Source: Ulota crispa (taxonomy: Eukaryota > Streptophyta > Bryopsida > Orthotrichales > Orthotrichaceae). Taken from it: a stretch of DNA of 64,000 nt. The stretch covers positions 16,856,409 to 16,920,408 of the forward strand of contig OY987250.1 in NCBI GenBank assembly GCA_963920765.1, given 5' to 3'. Under the pieces are notes generated by a model. It worked only from the letters and a program-made list of their open reading frames with translations, was not told the origin of the DNA and did no database searches. A program made the position numbers and the translations under genes. Shown here in pieces: positions 46,582 to 57,697 of this stretch (positions are counted from its first letter, which is position 1; every line of letters starts with the position of its first letter).

Positions 46582-49500
46582 CTATACAACTTCTACGCCC
46601 CAACTTTGCTTCTTCCTACATGCATCACAAATCCAAGCTATTGATCCACCCTCATGATTGTATCTAACCTTTGTCAACTCAAACATCTCATGAAACTCCA
46701 TCCTACTTTTACATTTTGGCTTTAGAAAGTCCATTAGCCACCTTTGAGCCTTCCATCCCTCACCCACTCTCATCCTTGACCACTCTTTCATGCCCTCTGG
46801 CAAAGATTCCACACCTGAGATAGAAACCTCACCATCCAAAACACCCGGTGTGTCCAAAACCAAGGCTACAAGGTTGCTGCCACTGCTCCAATCTGGTATC
46901 ATTTCACCCATTCCACTTGCAACATGCGCACCCACCTTCACCAACATGGTGGCTATCTTCAATCCCCACTCCAACATTGCAATCACTACTTTTGTTTGCT
47001 CAGTCCCAAACGTCACCACATAGCCCTTTTGATGTGCAATTTCGTGAAATCCTTCCATGCTTTCACACATGAGATGCAAATGGAACTCCACAAGTCCCGG
47101 CACCCATCTAGTCAATAGCTTTCTCTTACCAACTTTGCAAAGATATGCCAACTTTGGAATTTGTGACTCTTGCATTTCCTTGGAAATTGCCATTAAATTG
47201 TCAATCTTTGCACATATCTTTTGCAATAAGTTGCCTTCCATGCTCTTGATGCTCTTCTCCAAGTTTTCAATCATTTCCTTCAAATCATCCAACTTCAAGA
47301 TGATCTCCTTGTGTCGTTCATTCCCCTCGCAACGCAACTCATCCAACTTGGCAAACACTGGTGCAAATGCAAGGCCCTGAAGTTTTCCAAGAATTGAAGT
47401 GGTTGATGCATCATGTCTTTCTCCATTGCTCTTCATATCACTTGGAACAATAGCACTCAAAGAGATAAGTTTCTTTTCATAATTTTTCAAGTTGAGTGCT
47501 CGTTGCTCTAAAAAGTTTGTCCAAGCCAAGCCTCCCAATAACACCTTCACCTCATCAGATCCAATGCCTAAACCTTCACAACTTTTCCAATTGTGTACAG
47601 CATCAAAGCCACTCCTTAAAACCTCTGCTTCAAAATCTTTCATACGAGCATATTGATCCTTGCGGTGTTCAAAACTTGTCAACTTCTCAACACAAGCTGG
47701 TCGCAAAACATACTCCTCAAGAAGCACTCCAAAGCATCCCAAAATAGAGTCTTCTTGAAGATGCTTGATATGCTTTACAATTTGATGATCAAGAAATTTT
47801 AGCATTGCATCTTGAGAACGACACGAACGTAGAAGAATGTCAATATCTCCATGATTGAATTCAATAATCACCTCAAAGCCGTCACTTATGAATTGTATAA
47901 CATCTCGATACAACCCATAAGTACTTTGATCATTTGGACTCTGCAATTGCTCGAAGAGAGAGACCTGCAACAAATATCAACTCACACATTGTAAGCCAAG
48001 AAAATTTTATTCACAAAGTGAAAAAGAACAAGCACATATCAAAACATTTATCTAATCAAATCACCAATAAAAGCTATTGTAAACAAACATGCTAAAAATT
48101 ATCAATTCTAGTCAATTTTCACAATCTTAAAAACAACCACTATTCAATTCCAAGTTTAGTTCTTTACGCCAAAACCAACAAAAAGAACCATTTATTTGCA
48201 AAACATACACAACCATCACTTATACTTGGCAATTCTCAATTCACCTGCAATCGTGCAAAAAATCCAGCACTCAACATTGTTTTCTTTTTGTCTTTGCAAG
48301 CCAACCTCCTCCCGACATACACAAAGCTTGTTGTTTCACCACGTTTGCACCACATCAAGTTGTGATGCTTGTCCTTCAACATTGATGGTATCATGATGCA
48401 ATTTGCATCTTGATTGTAGCATACGTGAAGCTTTTTCATCACCCCTAAGATGTCATCAAAACTCTTCTCCATATCTCCTTGCCCTTGGACCAAGCTCAAT
48501 ATGAGACGTTTCATGTGTTTCATGGATATCATCCCATTTGACGATACCATCTCCAAATCACGCCCCGTAATTGCGCATTGATGCAAGAACTCTCCCATGA
48601 TGTTGTGGCAAAACCAATGAGGATTGGTGATGACCGTTCCTCCATTTTCGTTGTAAATGATGTGCCCTCCATCATTCAACGATGTTGCTACAAACTCCCT
48701 CCTCCTTTCAGCCAGTTCCATATCACCATCCTCCAATCCTTCCACTCCCTTGCACATGTGTTTACAAAATTCATTCCACTCCAATAATGGTAGTCCCAAT
48801 CTTCCCGCATTCCACTTTGCAACACGCTTTTGTACTTCTTCACATGCACTTATAGTTAGTGGCAATCTCTTCAACAACCTCTTCAAGTGGCATCTCATGA
48901 AATCAAACACACTACGAGCATCTGGCTCCGTCCTGCCATCCACCTTAAACACAACCTTGTCTTCATCAAACTCAAGAACCTCTTCAAATTGTGATCTCAA
49001 TTCCATTACCACATCCTCAATGCGTTCTCCAAATGCATCATCATTTTTCCAATGGTCAAAGTGTGTCATCACTATGCACACATGCGGGCGATACGAAAGA
49101 GACCGCCTTGTGTTGGAAGCAATCAACCTCAACCAAGACTCGATCTCATCCTTTATCTTTGATGGAGAAGAATGCCTTGTTGGATTGCATAACAACATGA
49201 ACAACGAGCAACTTCCATCAGCAGAGAGGTTTGGCATCACCAACTCATGAAATGAGTGGTAGTCGGTTTGACCAGCCATGTCCCAAATCGTGATCCCAAC
49301 TCCATCATACGCAAGACTTGCAACTTCAATGCCTCGTGTGCGTTCTAATGCTACATCCTCTTTTGTCACTCTTGACCTTGCTCCATGTTTGCGTAGATTT
49401 TGAATCCAAGTTTTTCCCTTCTTTCCACCTTTGTGGTTTACTTGCAATTCTGGCAATTGTGTCATTGATATTCGCAATTGTGTCTTACCTGTTTGCAAAT

Positions 49501-51160
49501 ACAATTCAATCAAATGTTCCCGCATCCTCATATTATTTTTCATGTCACAAACCATTTAACATTTTGACCTACAACTCCTTGATGGCTACTTGTGCAATAT
49601 CTAGAATATTTAAGGTTCAACATTCAACTCCAATTGAAAACTCACAAAATTTTCACAAAGAATCAAGTGATTGTACACAAATGCCAAAATGGAAGATATG
49701 GTTGACTTACCGGCATATGGTTCTCCACATAGAAATACACGACCTGATGTTGGCCTCACATTTGCCATGCCTTGTACGACATCCCACAATCTCATCTTCT
49801 TTCTCTTGGAAAGTGTAGACTGCACATACTTTGCATCTCCAGACTTTTTCATAGGTGTCCCAGTCAAGTCAATATCTTCAATGCAGTGATTCTCTAATAA
49901 CAAGTCCATCATGCTTCCCAACACTTTTGAACCACCAAATGCCGTACAATTTCGGAACTCAATGGTCTTTAAAGATCTGTTGGACTTCAAGGCTTCCAAG
50001 ATTGCCAAAACATACTCCAATGCTCGTGGATCTTCGGAAGTTAATTCATCCAACCCCCGAAAAGATAAGTGGAGCAGAGATGTGTTTTTTTGGAGCATCG
50101 TAACCAAGGTTTCCACCCCTTCTTGCTCTCCAATCTTCCCCCTCAATTCAAGCTTGGTGAGTGTGGTGTTGTGTTTACTGTTGTTGTGTTGAGGCATTAA
50201 TGAATCCAACAAAACCTTCAATTCCTCGCTACCAAAAACCTGGCAAGTGAGTTCCTCAAGAGATTCATTGTTACGCAATGCAGCAGCTAAGCTACTGTAC
50301 CCTTCCATGCATGCATGTTCTTCAATCAATGACCCTAGATTGAGGGTTTTGAGAGAGGTGGTTGTGGCAAGCATGGCACTTACATGCTCCAATCCAACAT
50401 CTAAACCTTCAAAATCCAAGTACAAATTTTCAAGAACATTGTCGGCCCCCATGAAGGGTTTCATCAGCTCTTCCATCCCCTCTCCATCCAACACCATTCC
50501 AGACATAGTGAACAACTTGAGGATCCGCAAGTTGTTGGGCGTAGCAACATTTGCCATAATCTCCGCAACCTCCTCTTTTCCCAACACCTTTGGGGGAGCA
50601 ACCCAAAAGCTGATGCCCAGATATTTGACACCGTCACATCCTCCGAGTACACTTGATACACACTTGGCCTGAGAAACCATTGATCCGAAATAAAATGTAA
50701 ATTTGAGTTCTTGAAAGTCATTCCCAGATTGCCGAAGGGCGTCAACAATTCCTACCACATGTTCTGTATCAACATCTTCGCAGACATTTATGCCGAGTCT
50801 CTCTCGATACATAGTCTTTGAGGAAGCAATGGATGCAAGAAACTCAGAATAACTTGCTCCCATGTCATTGCTCAACCCTCCCTTGTAACAAAACGTTTTC
50901 ATATGCTGCCCAAAATACAAGTTTACTTCACCATTTTCTAAACTCACACAAAAGCACCAACGATCATCTTCATGTAAAGAAGTCAAAAATCGTGCAAATT
51001 CTGACTCCTCTTTTCCTCCCGCCAAAGCCAAATGCCCCCCACTTGTACTCTTTACCTTGGCAAAACGGAAGAACAATGTCTTCACCCAACGAATCAAAAC
51101 ATCCTTCCAAGTCCAGAAGTTGAACATACACCCCAGCAAGAAAGCAAACACCCTTCTCAT
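46582..51160 (-). CDS. TORNADO1-like ROCO protein (LRR-ROC-COR GTPase), 3 exons, about 1358 aa
   Basis: Plant ROCO proteins of the TORNADO1 type act in organ patterning in Arabidopsis. Exons: 49711-51160, 48245-49488, 46582-47964; phases agree. Residues 1 to about 470 hold leucine-rich repeats (LTKLELRGKI, LLHLSFRGLDEL, LKTIEFRNC). The ROC GTPase follows: P-loop GEPYAGKT (479-486), switch DMAGQ (553-557), and THFD (625-628) at the base-recognition site. A COR-like region ends in LSAGFFARLQ near the exon 2/3 junction, as in TORNADO1. Residues 1106-1165 look like a coiled coil. Length is close to Arabidopsis TRN1 (1380 aa). The first Met in the open frame is at 51160, giving a hydrophobic MRRVFAFLLGCMFNF start, so an upstream exon is possible. 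The first intron interrupts the P-loop codon for the Gly before Lys. Confidence 0.85.
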
Positions 51161-52587
51161 CTTTGCCTTCTCCCAGATGCCCCCTTGCAAACAAATGTGT
51201 CCAACACACAACCTCCAATGCTCAATCCAGCACGAAGCTTGCAATCGCCCACCTCCCCACCACCTCACCCTTCAAACCATACCTTTCCCACAGCCTGACC
51301 CTCTCAACCTTTCACACTGGACGTACCTCACCCACGCACTGCCCAAACTCCACCTCCTCCAACTCAAAAACAACACCCGCTTCTAAGTAGCAAAACGTTC
51401 GAGAGCTAGCAACAAAGGCCGTGAACACTGCAAACCTAGTGCTTCGTCCAATTAAAAAGATCTGAAGGGGACAAGTGCAGCAACTAGTCTCTGCTCCAAA
51501 GCAGCAGCCAACACCGAAGGGTACGTAAGCCACGTACGAGTAATCCTGGAGCAGCAGGCGCACCACTGGTCCCAGTACTCGACTAAGCTGCTCGAGCGCT
51601 GGCTTCTAGTGTGACTCTCCGCAACCCTCACAGCTCCACCACAAGCCCTCGCTTGGAGAAACGCACGCCGGTCTGAAGAGGACCAACAGGTAGCTCGACC
51701 CTGGAAGAGAGAGAGAGCTCTCAGGGCATGCACACAAGTCTTAGGCTCGAGGACCGCGTCGAAGAAGAAACTGCACTAGTTGGAGTTGGTTGCTCTGGCT
51801 CCCCCAACAATTTTGAAGCTTATATGAACCTCAGCAAGACTGTCGGAAAGCAGCTCCTCCGCGTGGACTACAGTACAGTACAGTAGTAAGTTACATTAAA
51901 TGGTTAGCCCAATTTGGCCCCAGCAGCGATCCCAAACGTGATTCGAATTAAGCTTACTTGCTCAAGTGGCGAAGAACACCGGGAGCTGTGCTGTGGAGGG
52001 GTCTGACTTCTGAGTGTCTGACTACCTTTACTGTACCTTCATTATGAGGACCTCTGTGCTGTAGCTCTGAGTGGGGAGACTCGATAAACAATAGAGAGTC
52101 AGTCGAATTATATGTCAAATTAACCGGACGGTGGAGATTTGAATCAACCAGACCAGAACCGGTTAGATTTTTGATGAATTTTGGAGAGTAAGTTAGTCAT
52201 TGGCAGAAGACGCTGTGGAACTGTCAGAGAGAAGGGACAACTTGCACTTGTACTCAACTACTCATGCTAGTATTCTGGAGATGAGGCAATTAATTATGAA
52301 GTCGGGCGTAAAATTTCCTCCTCACATTATTATGTCTTCAGGAGCTGTGGTACCCAACAGAAGAAGGAATTAGCAGATAATTATCTTAAGAGCAAGCTGT
52401 CGTCTCGAGATCTGGCTGGGCCTTATGGACTTATCCCTATTAATTATCGTATAGAGCGTCAGAGGATAACTGCTACTCGTGTTTCTTAGCTTTTCGAGCA
52501 GCATCGACGCTGGATCACTTATAATTACAGTATAAGTAGATTAGACAGGCGATTTTTGGTGCATTCACTAATGTACCAGTTACATAA
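51161..52587. other. Upstream region of the ROCO gene, GC-richer, no supported ORF
   Basis: It contains the likely 5' UTR and promoter of the minus-strand ROCO gene. Small ORFs on both strands overlap without family resemblance. Short direct repeats (TACAGTACAGTACAGTAGTA at about 51873) are present. Confidence 0.4.
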
Positions 52588-52775
52588 CATTCAGTAGCGC
52601 TACCAGGTGCTGCCTTCCCTCCAGATGAAATGGTGTGGAATATTCCACACCCATCTTTAACTATGTAGACACTTGACTGCATTTGTAAAAGAGTTTATGA
52701 AAAAGAGGTTCAATTTAGTGCACACATGTTAATGTGAGGGCCAGTCATGTCAAAAAGAAAGAAAGAAAGAAAAAA
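52588..52775 (+). mobile_element. SINE-like unit ending in a GAAA tail
   Basis: CATAACATTCAGTAGCGCTA, GGTGTGGAATATTCCACACC, GTGCACACATGTTAATGTGA and CAGTCATGTCAAAAA, followed by GAAAGAAAGAAAG. Same order as the minus-strand copy at 27735-27950. Confidence 0.55.
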
Positions 52776-52814
52776 ATCTTAGCTCTTGTTGAAATATGTT
52801 TACACTACGGTGAT

Positions 52815-53049
52815 TTAACCCTTAAGCGCCCTAGCAACGAGATCATGTTGTTGGGGCCCACGACTTGGTCTCACTTTTTCTCTTAAATTGTACAGTGAAA
52901 ACAGTCTTGGCTAGTCCCCATCAGCAAAGAAGGTAGTCCTTTATCAAATCCTATAGTCACTTTTTTTGGATGTAATTTTTCAAGCTCTAGTGGCCATCAA
53001 ACCCCATTTTCTCCTAAACCCTAAACAACTCTGGGCGCTCAGGGGTTAA
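52815..53049. mobile_element. TTAA-flanked MITE, back-to-back with the next element
   Basis: The left end TTAACCCTTAAGCGCCC pairs with the right end GGGCGCTCAGGGGTTAA. Its right TTAA (53046-53049) is also the left TTAA of the 53046-54407 element. Confidence 0.85.
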
Positions 53050-53243
53050 CCCTTAAACATCCATAGGGAATCATATATACACTGGCATATAATTGTCATT
53101 TGTTACCAATAAGATATTTTACTTTGGGATCTCAAGTAGCTCACTAGAACTGCATTGATCTATTCTCCAACTTCTTTATTGGTCTCAAATGTAGTAGAGG
53201 CGTGGATCCATTCCAAATACAAGAAAAATATCCCATATTGTAC

Positions 53244-54366
53244 AATCAGGTATAGCAATGTTATGAGTAGCTCATTTGAGCCATTCAGTTGTTGTGGTGA
53301 AATGTAGAGTATAATTGGTAGATTTTTGTCCAAACATTTATCATTGCATTCTCACATAATTCCAATCAAGCATACCAAAACACAATTTCAAAAAAGCAAA
53401 ACTTCATTTGTGGTGAAATTTTAAAGCAAAATTTCATGGTTTTACATGGTATTTTATTAAAAACAATTGGTGATGAATATTTGAGATTTGATTTCATGGG
53501 TATGTAGGAAATATCCATATGCACGTCTTCCATGCAAAAAAAATACCCCCTTAAGTAACAAAAATTTGAGCTACAAAAGATTCAATGAAACATGTGATAG
53601 GCCCAAATTTTGTAAAATACATATCTTTATTTTTTAACTAGCTTTTCATCAAGTAAACAAGATATCATGTTCCCAGATACAAACTTAGTCATAGTATTTG
53701 ACTCAAATAGCAAAATTTGATTTTCAGAAAAAATTATATATTTTACAAAATTTGGGCCTATCACAAGTTTCATTGAATCTTTTGTAGCTCAAATTTTTGA
53801 TACTTAAGGGGGTATTTTTTAGCATGGAAGATGTGCATATGGATGATTCCTACATACCCGTGAAATCAAACCTCAAATATTCATCACCAATTGTTTTTAA
53901 TAAAATACCATGTAAAACCATGAAACTTTGCTTTAAAATTTCACCACAAATGAAGTTCTGCTTTTTTGAAATTGGTTTTTAGTATGCTTGATTGAGATTA
54001 CATGAGAATGCAATGATAAAATTTAGGACAAAAATATATCAAACGCGTTATTCCTTAATTTGGTAAAAATCTTACATTCTGGGAAATTCAAGTGCCCTCC
54101 TGAATCTGAGCTCAACAGAGCGTTTTTTTTGTACACGGGTCCTCACTTCAGAGGAGGAATTTGTGAGGAAAAAAATCTTAGTGGCTCAGATTGACTTTGA
54201 TACCTTTGAATTTGGTTTAAGGTGGCTATTTTGGATTAAGGTGAGGAACAAAATGGTACCATCATTTTCCCATTTTAAAAAATAACGCGTTATCAATTAT
54301 ACTCTACACTTCACCACAAAATCTGAATTGTTCAAATGAGCTATTTGTAACATTGCTATACCCGAC
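53244..54366. mobile_element. Foldback-type element nested in 53046-54407
   Basis: The ends ATCAGGTATAGCAATGTTA and (complement) GTCGGGTATAGCAATGTTA begin TIRs of about 75 bp. TGTAC lies just outside both ends (53239-53243, 54367-54371). Inside, arms of roughly 300 bp around 53321-53620 and 53740-54035 are inverted copies related to the 32590-33500 palindrome. Confidence 0.85.
54043..54291. mobile_element. TTAATTTGGGA-type MITE nested in the foldback element
   Basis: The left end ACGCGTTATTCCTTAATTTGG pairs with the right end AAAATAACGCGTT. ATCAA flanks both sides (54038-54042, 54292-54296). The interior is the inverse of 10384-10630 (CAGAGGAGGAATTTGTGAGG, AATCTTAGTGGCTCAGATTG). It breaks the otherwise continuous right TIR of its host element. 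Confidence 0.82.
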
Positions 54367-54411
54367 TGTACTAGTCGAAGCGGCACGCTCAGACATTTAG
54401 GGGTTAAACTT

Positions 54412-54612
54412 ATCTCTGCGGTGTCCTGGTATAATTGTTCGAGAGTACGCATGAGATCGTGCAATGGGCCAGGGAGACCGCCTGCTGTGGACTGGTTCAA
54501 CTCATGGCTGGGCTCCACACGAGAAAGAAATTTCCGAGCATCCCTGTGGCCTTGCAAGCAGGACTTGGTACCATCACTCCAGTACCATGCTGCCGACACC
54601 TGGTTGTGAGGC
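54412..54612 (-). other. Unidentified exon-like GC-rich segment
   Basis: Read on the minus strand, an acceptor-like CACAACCAG precedes an open frame with VSAAWYWSDGTKSCLQGHRD, FLSRVEPSHELNQSTAGGLP and DLMRTLEQLYQDTAEI. GC content is well above that of its neighbours. The frame runs directly into the TTAA element at 54407, which could have truncated it or displaced a splice donor (ATAAGTTTAA). I recognise no family. It may be one exon of an otherwise unseen gene or a remnant. Confidence 0.3.
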
Positions 54613-54766
54613 CACGGTGGTGAAGCTCAGATTTTTGAGCAGGCAGAAAGTGTAAACGTTTAGATATTTTACCACTGGGAGATTGAGTATGGGGATTTCG
54701 GATTAATACGTGGATTGCGAGACCCTGTTTTGGGTCTAACTCGAAGGAGATGAAACTTCCAACTCA

Positions 54767-55175
54767 AGTGGAAGCACCCATAGCCAACATCCCATACCCA
54801 ACTAGTAGGGTGTGCTATTTTCTACTTCAACAAGGATAAGTGTTTTGGAATGCGTTCTTTTGTCATTTTCAATGTTGGAACCACTCAAGTCATGCCACAT
54901 GTCTTTAAGTAAAGTAGGAAGCAATGAGCTAAAAGTTGTTTCAATTGGCTATTATCAAAATTATATGAGTCTAGAGGTTGATAATGGGTTCAAAGCTCTT
55001 TTTGACTCCTAAAAATCATTATGATTTCAATTTTGCAAGTAAAATTATGAAAAATTTGTAATCCTAATATTTCTTATCTTCCTAGTTCCTACATGGGAAA
55101 AATATTTGTTGCCTCAAAATCTTTGTAGTTTGTTGCAAAATTGCTTGAGTTATTGGGTATGGGTGCCTCCACATT
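54767..55175. mobile_element. MITE with GTGGAAGCACCCATA termini
   Basis: The left end AAGTGGAAGCACCCATAGCC pairs with the right end TTGGGTATGGGTGCCTCCAC. Both carry an internal CCCATACCCAA motif (54787 on). It is related to the TA-flanked AGGTAG family. Boundaries are approximate. Confidence 0.6.
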
Positions 55176-55256
55176 ACACTTAATAGAGCATTTAGGTTGC
55201 CCCACTCTAATTTCTTGACATTTTACACTACATAAATATTTACCAATATTACAACA

Positions 55257-55510
55257 AATGCATTATTTTTTAAATTGGGAAAATAGAGGTACCATTTTGT
55301 ACACCTTAAACCCAAAAAGTCACCTTAAACCAGATTTGAAGGTATCAAATTCAATATGAGTCACTAAGATTTTTTCCCTCGCAAATTCTTCCTCTCAAGT
55401 GTGGGCACGTGTACCAAAAAAACGCTATGAGCTTGGTTTCAGGTGGTCTCCTGAAACCTTCAAAAGTCCCAAAATGTATTGTTTTTCCCAATTTAACAAA
55501 TAACACATTA
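55257..55510. mobile_element. TTAAATTGGGA-type MITE, third copy of the 10384 family
   Basis: The left end AATGCATTATTTTTTAAATT pairs with the right end CAATTTAACAAATAACACATT (shown in part). The interior (GAGTCACTAAGATTTTTTCC, TTCAAAAGTCCCAAAATG) matches 10384-10630. Confidence 0.75.
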
Positions 55511-55901
55511 ACAATCTTCATTAATTATTATTGCAATAAACAAATTTTAATGGGCATGACAATAAAAAATAAAAATGCTGAAAAACAAACTAGCAACATT
55601 CAAGCCATAAAATCCTAGCCAATATTTAGAGAGTTGCATGCGCCTCCAAGTGGCCAAGTGATGAGTCATGAGGTAACTTTTTAGGATAAGACAACCTAAA
55701 CACACTGCTTAGTATTCAAAAATTGGTTAGGCTAAACTGACCCTCAAGGACATAATATCTAAAATTCCTATGCTATACATAAATGTCACAATATTTTACA
55801 TAGATCCTCCATTGTTTAGTATATGGATGGACAATTTCTAGATTTGAAAAGTCCAAATTTTAATTAAACATATCATTATAGAAAATGTCAAGTGCAAGTA
55901 T

Positions 55902-56150
55902 TTAACTCTTGAGCACCCGAGAGAGATTATAATGTCCCTGAAAAATCTAGGTCAACTCAATTTTGACCAATATTATCTCATTGCACGTTTGGTGAAGCCA
56001 CTTCCAATCTAGTCTAGCATGATGGAGAAGCTTTCCACTAAAAATTCAAATGGTCCGATCTTGTGAATCATATTTTTCAATCCACAAGGGCACTTTGATT
56101 GCATACAAGTCAAGCTTTTTTTGTTTCAACTCTAGACGCTCAGGAGTTAA
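55902..56150. mobile_element. TTAA-flanked MITE, second copy of the 4516 family
   Basis: TTAACTCTTGAGCACCCG on the left and GACGCTCAGGAGTTAA on the right. The interior (TAGCATGATGGAGAAGCTTT, AATCCACAAGGGCACTTTGA) matches 4516-4773. Confidence 0.85.
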
Positions 56151-56932
56151 GTGTGATCATGATCTAGTTATAATACAAAATATGATGAATCAAGTTTTTC
56201 AAAATCAAAATAATCAAATGTATTGCAATTTGATGAAGTTGTGGTAGGATTCAATATACATTATGTGCATATAAGATTTGAATACAAATTTTTTGGGTAT
56301 GTGAAGGTGTGAATAACATAGGTATGTGCCCTTCATCTACATGCAACATCTCCAATGAAAAGTGATTAATTTTGCTCAAGAGGATTGTTCTTAGGACAAC
56401 CTCCAAACAGTAAACCCAAAAAGGATGAGTAAAACACAACGAGAAGTCATTCGTTTCGATAATGACTAATAGACATGAAACTGGATTACTAATATATAAT
56501 TTATCTATATACTTGTACAAGAAAATTAATTAATTTTGATGTGAAAAGAAGCAATATTAAGTTGTCTAATTGATTATAGGAAGCAACTCTCAGTGTTTAT
56601 TATTTAGAACTAGCACATCTAGATTGTCTAATTGTTTAATATCCCATATTAACACCCACAAAAATATTATGATATATATTTCAATTTGCACATCAATGAA
56701 GAAGACCCTTTGATTGGTTTAGGCAAATTTAAGATAATAAAAGATTTTCTAATCACATTAGATTCTTTAATGGTCCTAGCTAGCCTAAACACAATATTCA
56801 TTAACTTGGGTAAAACAATTTCCCAAAACGGATTTTGGAGATACTAAATTTTGCATTTGTGAAATGATTTCGGTGGTTTAAAGTGAGCTTTTATATAATT
56901 CCTTCAAGATATTTCATTATTGATGTAAGGGC
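56151..56932. other. AT-rich intergenic sequence
   Basis: No gene, RNA or repeat is supported here. Confidence 0.4.
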
Positions 56933-57170
56933 TTAACCCTTGAACAACCGAGCTACTATAATACATACTATGTACACTGTTGTATAACTGGCATTTGCTA
57001 CCGACAAAAAGTTTTAATTTGGGATCTTGACTACCTCACTTGAACAGCATTGATCTATAATCTAACTTTGTTGATCTCAAATGTAATAAAGGTGTGGATG
57101 CACTCCAAATACAAGAAAATACTCCATATTGTATTGGTCGCAAAGGGTTGCTCAATTGTTCAAGGGTTAA
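56933..57170. mobile_element. TTAA-flanked MITE, intact member of the 16047 family
   Basis: TTAACCCTTGAACAACCG on the left and GTTCAAGGGTTAA on the right. It has the same interior as 16047-16280, including GGCATTTGCTACCGACAAAA and ACTCCAAATACAAGAAAATA. It serves as the uninterrupted reference for the 53046-54407 copy. Confidence 0.85.
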
Positions 57171-57383
57171 AGAAATCATCATAAAATTCACTCTAAATCA
57201 CCAAAAACTCTTAAAAATGAAAATTTTAGAAGTTCCAAAATTGGAGTTTTTTCCTAAATTAACAAATATTGCGTTCCTAGCAATAACATGTAACACAACC
57301 TTAGTAAAAATTTATCCAACAATGTATACAATAACCTCTAAGAATAGTTATTGCTTTTGGTGTTTACTTAGGATTAGTGTATA

Positions 57384-57697
57384 AGGTAGGAGCACCCATA
57401 AGTGTCAGTGTCCCCATAACAATCATCTTTGAAATCTTGGAAATTCTGTGGAAATTAATAGATGTAATGACAAGGATGTACAACATGTGAACATGAAATC
57501 TTAATAGTGGTTATGGGTGCAATGTCAGTTTGCTCTTTAAAAATTCACAACTTACTCTCACAATATCCAAATAATACATTCAAAAGTGCAAACTTATTAT
57601 TATTTTGTTCCTAATAGAATCCTATAATTTGCTAGTTGGTTATTGATACTCTTCATGTTCAAAAGCCTTAGTTTGACGCTTATGGGTGTACATATCT
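57384..57697. mobile_element. TA-flanked AGGTAGGAGCACCC MITE
   Basis: The left end TAAGGTAGGAGCACCCATAA pairs with the right end GACGCTTATGGGTGTACATA. Flanked by TA on both sides. Confidence 0.65.

Larger units (their letters stand above)
53046..54407. mobile_element. TTAA-flanked MITE (16047 family) containing two nested elements
   Basis: The left part (TTAACCCTTAAACATCC, GTCATTTGTTACCAATAAGA, AATGTAGTAGAGGCGTGGAT) matches the 16047 and 56933 copies. It is interrupted at 53244 and resumes at 54372, ending CAGACATTTAGGGGTTAA. Confidence 0.85.

Noticed and set aside
51158-51268. Extension of the ROCO protein to 51268
   Set aside because: The open frame there begins with GTG and has a TGA just upstream; the first ATG is at 51160.
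46790-51390. Many plus-strand ORFs with Ser/Pro/Leu-rich products
   Set aside because: They are mirror frames of the ROCO exons.
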